Assembly (NCBI GenBank): GCA_905182635.1
Contig: CAJJCM010000066.1
Coordinates: forward strand, 1 to 34,196
Direction: 5' to 3'
Length of the DNA stretch: 34,196 bases
DNA from: an uncultured Candidatus Poseidoniales archaeon
GTDB lineage: Archaea > Thermoplasmatota > Poseidoniia > Poseidoniales > Poseidoniaceae
The notes beneath the pieces were generated by a model. That model saw only the letters and a list, made by a program, of their open reading frames with translations, searched no databases and had not been told where the DNA came from. The position numbers and the translations under genes are program-made. This document shows positions 8,782 through 17,200 of this stretch, piece by piece. The stretch's first letter is position 1; each line of letters opens with the position of its first letter.

Positions 8782-9423
8782 TTAGTTTCCATCCAGTTGT
8801 TTTTGGTTGATTTTATGTCCCATGCGTTCAACTTTCGTCTCTAAATAAAAACGATTTTGGTCACCAACACCCACGACAAGCGGAATCAAATCAACCACAT
8901 TGATTCCATGTTTTTCTAACTGCTCACGCTTGTTTGGATTATTTGAGAGTAGACTGACTCGATAAATATCGAGTGCTGAAAGCATGCTCGCAGCAATACT
9001 GTAATCTCGCCCATCAGCAGGTAGGCCAAGCATCAAATTCGCATCAAGTGTGTCTGCACCTTTATCTTGCAAATGGTAAGCCTGAATTTTGGCATGCAAA
9101 CCGATGCCTCGACCTTCTTGGCGTAGATAAAGCAAGCAACCCCACCCACGTTCGACAATGGCTTTCAAAGCGGAGTCGAGTTGTGGACCACAGTCACAGC
9201 GTAGACTCCCCAGCACGTCGCCAGTCAAACATTCTGAATGTACTCGCACAATCACCGGGTCAGGACCTTTCATGTCACCAATTGTAAGTGCTACATGGTC
9301 GAAGCCTGTTGATGACTCATGGAAAATACGGATTTGGAAGTCACCATGAATCGTTGGAAGTTTTGCTTCACTTGGAACTGAACTGTTTTCCACTAATTCA
9401 ATCGATTCAAGTATTTCAGTCAC
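8782..9423 (-). CDS. ribA: GTP cyclohydrolase II
   Basis: RVHSECLTGDVLGSLRCDCGPQL zinc/active-site motif, LYLRQEGRGIGL motif, C-terminal NPNKREQLEKHGI. Confidence 0.93.
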   Translation of the reverse strand: MTEILESIELVENSSVPSEAKLPTIHGDFQIRIFHESSTGFDHVALTIGDMKGPDPVIVRVHSECLTGDVLGSLRCDCGPQLDSALKAIVERGWGCLLYLRQEGRGIGLHAKIQAYHLQDKGADTLDANLMLGLPADGRDYSIAASMLSALDIYRVSLLSNNPNKREQLEKHGINVVDLIPLVVGVGDQNRFYLETKVERMGHKINQKQLDGN

Positions 9424-9686
9424 TCAATCACCTCGATCAAAAAGCGAAGTTCGCCTGCACTTTCCTCAATGGAAAGAATATTATTTTTACCTCGTGAGGT
9501 TAACAAGGGCATATCATGCACCGTTTCAGGGTCATCAGCCCAAACTTCGAGAATTTGGCCAGTGTCCATATTTGAAAGAGCCTTTTTCGCTTCAGCGACT
9601 GGAATGGGACAAAAAAATCCAATGACATCAAGACGATGAGTTGGCGAAACAGATGCCCCATCTCCAAGGGAAACAACTTCGACCAT
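9420..9686 (-). CDS. TusA/SirA-like sulfurtransferase-family protein
   Basis: LDVIGFFCPIPVAEAKKALSNMDTGQILEVWADDPETVHDMP: CPxP motif and TusA fold pattern; 4-nt overlap with ribA. Confidence 0.82.
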   Translation of the reverse strand: MVEVVSLGDGASVSPTHRLDVIGFFCPIPVAEAKKALSNMDTGQILEVWADDPETVHDMPLLTSRGKNNILSIEESAGELRFLIEVIE

Positions 9687-9807
9687 GGTATACGGTAGTC
9701 ATCATCCCTTTCAAGTCCTCCGAAAGAGAGGCAATGGCTTCAGTGACCAAACTGTAGCCGGGTGAAGAGAACCGCAACTTGATGAAGAGGAACACCTACG
9801 CAAAGCC

Positions 9808-10893
9808 ATGAGCACGAATTCTAAGTCCTCCTCAACAAAAGAGGATTTGAATTGGTCTGAAGTTGGTCAGCTCGGACTTCGATATGCGCGAATCCCATTG
9901 GCTTTACTGTGTGTTGAAGCCTTTTACTGGTTTTTAACTCAACCTTCTGATACTTTGGCGCCGTTACAAGTGACTGAGGCATGGTTATGGAATGAAATTA
10001 CTAATTTGTTGTACAGTGATGGAGAATATGCAGCCTCTTATTTGTCAACGCATAATGGATGGATGACGCGAATTGATTTTGTCCATGTTAACTTCCCTGG
10101 GAATTATGACACGGTAGGCTTGTATGTTTCAGATGAATGTGCTGGCGTCCATGAAATGATCTTCTTGTCGACGCTTGTGGCAATGACTGAAGGTGTACCA
10201 CAACGCCTCAAAATCCGTTCTATACTCGTCATGTGTAGCATCATCTATGTCCTCAATATAATGCGACTGGTGGTGTTCTATCCAATAGCAATGAACGATT
10301 GCGCAGTGAATCCAAATGACCCCGCATGCCTATCTGGAATGTGGGAGTACCACACTGCAGTCTATAAGTGGGGATTTTTGTTGGTTCTCGTAACAATGTG
10401 GGTGGTTTGGTTTTGGAAAGTTGGAGGACCTGCACGAACACTTGATGCAAGCGTTTCAGATGTTGCAGGTGATGAGAAATGGCGATTGAAATTTAGAAAC
10501 TCTTGGGCATCAAAGCACTATTTCCTTCTCATAGGAGCACTGCTACTCATGATGTTCGCAGTACACAATGTTACTTCAAATGAGGAAGCAATGGCGGCAA
10601 AAAAGACTCTTGATTTCTGTATGTTCTCGGAACTTGTATCCTCTGATTGTGGAACAGCGCAAAATCGGTGGGATGATGCCATTGGATATGCTTGGTCACT
10701 CTCTGCACTTGGTCTGGTGATACTCGGGGCAACCTCAGTGGTGATTCAAAGACCAGATGAAGAGGGTAACTGGCCGATAAAAATTCTACCAGAGAATGAC
10801 TTGAAATCTCTTGAAGTTGAGGAAAAGATTCCTCGATCACGACATAATAAGAAAAAATCTGGGTCGTGGAAAAAGAACAGAGAAGAAGAGTGA
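9808..10893 (+). CDS. Exosortase/archaeosortase-family membrane protein
   Basis: Multi-TM protein with the ordered motifs DECAGVHEMIFLSTLV (Cys), YVLNIMRLVVFYP (Arg) and EYHTAVYKWGFLL (His) typical of the Cys-Arg-His/Arg exosortase fold. Confidence 0.78.
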   Translation: MSTNSKSSSTKEDLNWSEVGQLGLRYARIPLALLCVEAFYWFLTQPSDTLAPLQVTEAWLWNEITNLLYSDGEYAASYLSTHNGWMTRIDFVHVNFPGNYDTVGLYVSDECAGVHEMIFLSTLVAMTEGVPQRLKIRSILVMCSIIYVLNIMRLVVFYPIAMNDCAVNPNDPACLSGMWEYHTAVYKWGFLLVLVTMWVVWFWKVGGPARTLDASVSDVAGDEKWRLKFRNSWASKHYFLLIGALLLMMFAVHNVTSNEEAMAAKKTLDFCMFSELVSSDCGTAQNRWDDAIGYAWSLSALGLVILGATSVVIQRPDEEGNWPIKILPENDLKSLEVEEKIPRSRHNKKKSGSWKKNREEE

Positions 10894-12315
10894 TTACTCA
10901 AAAATTGTTCCAGTGACTCTTTGACCGGCCATATCGTGCTTTTGAAGTGCCTTAAGTGCGAGTCCAACCTTACTGGTATGAATGCTAATAAAAGTTGATT
11001 CAGCATCGAAATGTACATCGCCAAGAGCCATTTCATCGCATCGGATTGCACGTTGGAACCAAGAGGCAACTGTGCGAGAAGAGCCGGCTGATGAAGGGTT
11101 GATATCGAGGTGGACGGTAACGAATCCAAAGACATCTGCAGTTTCTCCAAAATCATCTTGGCGAGCGATTGGTTCTCGTTCAACACCATCTGGAAGTTCA
11201 GGGGCTTCCGAATCAACGATATCCAACCCATAGGTTGCCATGATTTTCGAAAGTTGCGGGGCATCGTCCCTAGAGACTAAACTCCAAGCCTCACCCTTAC
11301 GGCCAATTCGGCCAGTTCTTCCAACACGGTGGATGAAAGAATCCAAATCCACTGGCAAATCGTAATTGACGACCAATGTGATTCCATCTACATCAATTCC
11401 ACGAGCAGCAACATCGGTTGCAACAATAGTTTTGACTTCGCCTTCTTTGAAACGGTTGAGAATCTTTTCACGTTGGTTTTGATTCAAATCGCCATGTAAT
11501 CCTTCGACTACAAATCGGTGCTTGTTCAATCTCTGAACTGCTAAGTCAACCATTCGCTTTGTGTTACAGAAAATAATTGTTTGGTCTTCACTGCTCATTC
11601 TGCACATCAATCTTCCGAGTGCCCACAATTTGTTTGCCCGACCTATTTTGATACTGTACAAATCAATAGGAGGAATATCCAATTCTTCGGTATTGGTGAG
11701 AACAAATTCCGGCTCATTCATAAATTCATTCGCCGCATCGATAATCTCTTGTGGGAATGTTGCGGAAAACAGAAGAGTTTGTTCTCTGTTCTTCATGCGT
11801 TCAGTGACCCACATAATATCGGGAAAGAAACCCATGTCAAGCATGCGGTCTGCCTCATCAAGACAGAACAATGATGGTAATTCGAGGTTGATGTGACCAC
11901 GTTCGGTCATATCCATCACACGGCCAGGAGTCCCGACGATAATGTCGACTCCATTGCTGAGAGATTTTGCCTGCTTTTCTAAGTCAGTGCCACCATAGAC
12001 CGTTTGAATAAGAAGTCCACTTTCACCTTGTAAAGTCTGAAACTCCTCAGCGACTTGATTTGCAAGTTCACGAGTTGGCGTTAGAATCAATGCTTGCAGT
12101 TCACCAGTTGGTTGGCAACGTTCGAGAATTGGTAAACCGAATGCTGCAGTTTTACCTGAACCGGTTCGAGCTTGTCCAATGACGTCTCGACCAGAGCGAG
12201 CGATTGGAATCGTATCTTTTTGAACTTGAGTCGTACATTCCCAGCCAATCTTTTCAAGACTGTCAAGTAAATGTTGGGGAAGGTCCCAAGAGTCGAAGCG
12301 GGTATTGGTGAACAT
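10894..12315 (-). CDS. DEAD-box RNA helicase with C-terminal DbpA-like RNA-binding domain
   Basis: ARTGSGKT, PTRELA, DEAD, SAT and HRVGRTGRIGR motifs; C-terminal FVTVHLDINPSS...LKALQKHDMAGQRVTGTIFE region. Confidence 0.92.
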   Translation of the reverse strand: MFTNTRFDSWDLPQHLLDSLEKIGWECTTQVQKDTIPIARSGRDVIGQARTGSGKTAAFGLPILERCQPTGELQALILTPTRELANQVAEEFQTLQGESGLLIQTVYGGTDLEKQAKSLSNGVDIIVGTPGRVMDMTERGHINLELPSLFCLDEADRMLDMGFFPDIMWVTERMKNREQTLLFSATFPQEIIDAANEFMNEPEFVLTNTEELDIPPIDLYSIKIGRANKLWALGRLMCRMSSEDQTIIFCNTKRMVDLAVQRLNKHRFVVEGLHGDLNQNQREKILNRFKEGEVKTIVATDVAARGIDVDGITLVVNYDLPVDLDSFIHRVGRTGRIGRKGEAWSLVSRDDAPQLSKIMATYGLDIVDSEAPELPDGVEREPIARQDDFGETADVFGFVTVHLDINPSSAGSSRTVASWFQRAIRCDEMALGDVHFDAESTFISIHTSKVGLALKALQKHDMAGQRVTGTIFE

Positions 12316-12380
12316 AGGATCATCTCCGTCTCGGGGTTTCGTGTGGATTGCCGAGACGGTGGCAACCCAATCGGGTGGAA

Positions 12381-12596
12381 TCAGTAGTTCTCAAGTTCTT
12401 TGATTTCTGCTTGGAGAATACCCATCCAATACTTTCGAGCATTTTCACGGGTAAGAGGGCGACGAGTTTGTCGAACATGTTCCAAAATATATTGTCGGAA
12501 CTTCAGAGATTTGTTTCTATTAATGCCTTTAGGGGTGATACCATCCCACAAGCGTTCGAATTGCTCAGCCTTATCATTAAATGCCTCAACCACCAT
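12381..12596 (-). CDS. Small conserved-looking hypothetical protein
   Basis: About 71-aa, charged, helical-looking ORF in the gap between the helicase and HEAT-repeat genes, same strand; ATG at 12596 inside a slightly longer GTG-start ORF. Confidence 0.5.
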   Translation of the reverse strand: MVVEAFNDKAEQFERLWDGITPKGINRNKSLKFRQYILEHVRQTRRPLTRENARKYWMGILQAEIKELENY

Positions 12597-12688
12597 ATTC
12601 ACCTCTAAGCAATTCGGCCCACTGACACTCCCTTCTTAACCATACCGACATGCGTCTTGACAAAATGATGAGGTAATTCAATCGTATT

Positions 12689-14077
12689 TCAAAAATAATC
12701 GGCGTCCTCGTCGGGTTCATCGTCTTCAAAATCATCCTCATATCCCATCAATTCATCCTGGCTAACTGCACGATAAACCGGTGCTGGGGCCGGTGCTGGG
12801 GCCGGTTCTGTAGACGCTTCTTTGGGAGCATCTTTTGCATCCTTACCCAATGGCGTATCGCTTTCATTCGAAGTTTGAGGTCCGTCAGTTGAGCGAATGG
12901 GCTCTAAACCGACACGATGGCCCTGTGCCTCAGCGATTTCTCTGTCCAATGCTGGAACGGCCGCCGAAGGTGCGAGTTGAGCATTCTTTTGCGCTTCAGT
13001 TCCATCGAGAGATGCATCAAAGACCATTTCCTTGAGCGAAGCAATTATTTTGTCATTTGTTTCAGTGGAGAGTAATTCTTCTGCCATTGTTCGAAGTACT
13101 TCTTCACCGAACAGCCGAGGAAGAAGTTCAATACATGCAGAACGAACTTTGAGGTCCTTTGAGGTGGTTCCACGAACGACGAGTTCTCGGGCACGACCAT
13201 GGTCAGTATCCAAAGCTTGGACAGCCTTAATCGCACTCAACCGAACTTCTGAATCCGAATCTGACAAAGCACGTTCAGCGAACAGTGTTGCGATTCGAGA
13301 TTCTTTACGGGCAAGGGCTGGAAGGTTCTTGGCAGCAACACGTCGAACCTCGACATCAGCATCGTTCAAGGACCATGAAATGAGATCCCAGACAGCAGAA
13401 TCACCTTTATTGACAATTTTCTTGAGTAAGGCTGTTGCTTTCTTTCTCAGTTCCATATCGTCTTCAAGCAATAACGAATCAACATGGTCAACGACGACTT
13501 CGGGCCAGGTTTCGCATAATCCGGATAATCCGGCCCAAGCCGCATCCATACGAAATCGTACTGGCGAGCGCAGTTCATTTGCTAAAATTGATGAAACTCC
13601 GGATGGAAACACGGGAGAAGTGAGGGTTAAACAGCGACTTGCGGCTTTACGGACATTGATATCTTTGTCGTCTAACATGACGGAAAGCCAATCAAATAAG
13701 TCGTCTGATTTGAGAACTGCGACTTCAGGAAGTACTTCCAAAGCAGCTACACGGTCCTCAACTGCATCAGATTCTAAACACGCAAGGAGAAGTGAATGTG
13801 CTTGATGTACCCTTACACCATGAAATCTCCCCAATGCACGAATAGCATAGGTGCGCCCAAGTGAAATCGTTTGGTCTTTCCATCGAAGAGAAGCCGTCTG
13901 GATTTCACCTTTGAGTAAGGCGAAAACATCGTCATCGGAAAGGGCGACCCAAGGTCCTGTTTCAATTTTCATTTTCTTTACAGATTTCCGCTTCTTTTCA
14001 AAAGTGATTGGGAGACCTGTCCGAGGGTCGCGGGCGACATATTCACGTGACAAAGTAATCTCCTCCGTAGGGCGCAT
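12689..14077 (-). CDS. HEAT-repeat protein with acidic C-terminal tail
   Basis: Multiple HEAT-like helical repeats (e.g. DKDINVRKAASRCLTL, DADVEVRRVAAKNLPALA, DSDSEVRLSAIKAVQAL); PAPAPAPAP linker; tail DDFEDDEPDEDADYF. Confidence 0.87.
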   Translation of the reverse strand: MRPTEEITLSREYVARDPRTGLPITFEKKRKSVKKMKIETGPWVALSDDDVFALLKGEIQTASLRWKDQTISLGRTYAIRALGRFHGVRVHQAHSLLLACLESDAVEDRVAALEVLPEVAVLKSDDLFDWLSVMLDDKDINVRKAASRCLTLTSPVFPSGVSSILANELRSPVRFRMDAAWAGLSGLCETWPEVVVDHVDSLLLEDDMELRKKATALLKKIVNKGDSAVWDLISWSLNDADVEVRRVAAKNLPALARKESRIATLFAERALSDSDSEVRLSAIKAVQALDTDHGRARELVVRGTTSKDLKVRSACIELLPRLFGEEVLRTMAEELLSTETNDKIIASLKEMVFDASLDGTEAQKNAQLAPSAAVPALDREIAEAQGHRVGLEPIRSTDGPQTSNESDTPLGKDAKDAPKEASTEPAPAPAPAPVYRAVSQDELMGYEDDFEDDEPDEDADYF

Positions 14078-14202
14078 ATCCCCAATGCGAATGAATCTAT
14101 GCTTGATTCACCATGGACATCCTCCAACTGTTCTTGAACTCTCGTGCGAGAAATCAAACCGCAGAGGGTAAATGTATTGTAGCGACGGCATCAGCAAGAC
14201 CC

Positions 14203-17200
14203 ATGGACAGTCGTGCGTTTCGCAGAGTTACTCCTGCGATTGTGATGATGGTCATCATGCTCCTAACGCCATTGCAAATGGCACTTACTGCACAAGAACA
14301 CCCCTCGACACTCGAAGACAGCCAAGTATCTTCAAGCCTCCACATGGACCTTGATTTTAATGAGTCGGACGGCTTTATTCAAAGAAACATTACGATTGAA
14401 CAAGCAACGGGCGAAGCAGTGTTGGATCGCCCAGTGATTTCGTGGCAGTCAACCATGAGTACAGGGCTCATCTTTACCCGAACAGGTGCATGTGCAGTTC
14501 ACCTCGAATCTTCGAATGAAGTCTTACTTATGGGGGGGAGAGTTGACCCAAACCCAATGCAAAGTAATGATGAGATGGAAACGAATTTGATTGAAATCTA
14601 CGATGTAGTGAACTCGAGTTGGAGTCTAAGTGATGGAAGCATGGCATTGACGCAAATGTACTTTGGATGCACAGTGGTCGGGGAGAAGGTCTACACAATT
14701 GGGGATTATCACCCCTTCGAATCGCCTGCAATTCAGTCAGAAGGTCTCGTCCAGATTTACAATACCTCCAATGACACATGGGTGGAGGGTACATCAATGA
14801 CAAGTGGCAAAGCAGTCGGACTTGCAGGAGTGGACCATGTTGGCGATTTCATATACGCCGCTGGAGGCGTGAGTCTCAAAGACCGTTCGGATACGACCAA
14901 CCGACTCATGCGCTACAATACCAATACCGATACTTGGGACCAAATGGCGAATATGAGTCTTGCTCGGCACTCCTTTGCGCTGACTGAATATCACGGTAAA
15001 TTGTATGCAATTGGTGGAATTGCTACATATTTCAACCCGACACTCAACCAAACGGTTACTGCCCCGACCAACCATACCGAAGTGTATGATGTTTTGACGG
15101 ACACATGGGTGAATCATTCGGTTTTGCCCTTTGAAATTGCAGCTTATGCAGCCACGGTTCACAACGATGAAATCATCATTTCCGGAGGTATTACGGGAAC
15201 TGGATTCAATGCATTATCGAACGATGTCCATGGCTATAATCCACTCACCGGAGCCATGAGCGTTCATTCACAACTGCCAGTCAACATGTATGACCATACA
15301 ATTACTGGAACAAATGGCACGATTGTTTACGCATCTGGAGACCGATCGTCCTATCGTTTTTCTTCTTGGAGCACAAATTACCATGACCTTTCTGAATTCT
15401 TTGACAATCCTTCAACACATGACGGATGGCTCACGTCGGACATCTTGGATCTTCGAAAGACAGTGCGAGGAACTTCCTCCCCTGTGTGGTTAGAATTTTC
15501 CGGACAGACTCCTGTCGACACCCAACTTCGATTACAATACAAAATTGGAAATGATTTGAACTTACTCGGCACTACGGATTGGCTCCCGATGGGCCCACAA
15601 AACAGTTCACAATTTTTCCAAGTTGGAAACCACTCATTGATGCTTGTAGGTCAAGGGAATTCATTCGTCCAATATCGGGTCCAATTCAATACCACTGAAC
15701 TAAATAATTGGCAAATACCGAACCTTGATTTTGTCAAAATCTATTCTGAAGAATCAACATTTCTGGGACAGCCTCCTTCTTCACTGCATCCAAATGCTGC
15801 ACCAATCAATTTGACAACATTCCATTCATCCTATGCCGCTGCTTCGAGTTATTCCCTGTTGTTGCATTCGACCAACAGCGATGGTTATACCTTGCCAAGT
15901 AATAATCCTGCTGAAATTACATGGGATGCTGAAACTGAAACATTCACAATCGATGATGTCGATGGATTATTGAAGCAAAGTGATGTTCATGTTATCGAAC
16001 TTTCATCGACATCAGAAGGTGATGAAATCAAATGGAGTATCGCTATCGAGGAAGGCTTACCGAGTGATTATCTTGCACTCGAGATTCAAACTCATGGCCT
16101 TCATGAGACGTATTATAGAAGTCCGGATATCATTAATATAGAGAATATTCTTGACATCCATGTCATCGATTATTCTTCCACATTTTCGAGCCAAGGTGGA
16201 CCTGAAGTAACGACGGGTGAAGTCTTTCCCGATGGCGTTCAAATCGATGTGACCGTTGACCATAGTTTCAATTCATCAGCAACTCGACTACTCTATGGCT
16301 TGATTGAGGCACGGTTACACGTTGATGTCGAAAATTCAAACTTTGGTTGGTTCAACTCAACTGGAGAATGGTTTGCACTGCAAACTGGCCTCGAAACTGT
16401 GACGTCCTACACCCTTCCAAACGCCAGTTCAGGTCCTGCCCGAATGTGGCTAGAAGCACGTACGCAAGATGATTTTATCCTCAATGTCAATCCCTCCTCG
16501 AAGGAGTTTGTGCTCAGCGTTGACGTACCACTTCAAACTTCAACATCACCAAGTACTGGCTCCTACATTAATGAGATGCCTGAAAGAAATGTAGAATTTG
16601 AATTTTATGACGTCGGCGGGTTTAGTAATAATACACTGCAAGCGTTTGTCTGGATTGAAGCGCTTCATGATAGCAATTCAGACGGCCTGTATTCACCAGA
16701 TGAGTCAATACAAACTCCTCTCACTACGACGAATACCGGACATGTATGGCTGCTAAATTTAACGGTCAATGATACGGCAAACTCAGATCATCAAATGGTG
16801 CATGTTACACTTGAAGGGACAAACTTTGCCGGAAAGAATATTCGGGATGCCGTACTTTCTCCTTCGAATGGCTTACTCTCATGGATGAGCCGAACTCCCG
16901 AAAAAGCCAATGTATCATTGATCGAATCACTGTTTGAAACGACGGTAGGTGGTGCCCAACGTCTCGAACCAAACGGTCAAATCGGATGGAAAGTCATAGT
17001 AGAAGATAGTAATAACCTCACCGATATTGCGCAAGTTCGTATTGAACTTGGTAACGATGAAACCCTCGGTATGCGCTATAATACCAACTTGGATACCTGT
17101 GAACAACTGGATGCTCGAATCCAAGTTGACTTTTCATGCTTCGCTACAAAAGAAAATGAAAGTTACGTCATCTACTTCATTGGTAAAGTCGGTTGGACTT

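Noticed and set aside
10746-11264. 172-aa minus-strand ORF
   Set aside because: Overlaps the archaeosortase 3' end and the helicase gene in a different frame; no domain signal.
13032-13805. 257-aa plus-strand ORF
   Set aside because: Fully antisense to the HEAT-repeat gene; Ser/Arg/Thr-rich shadow translation with no domain signal.
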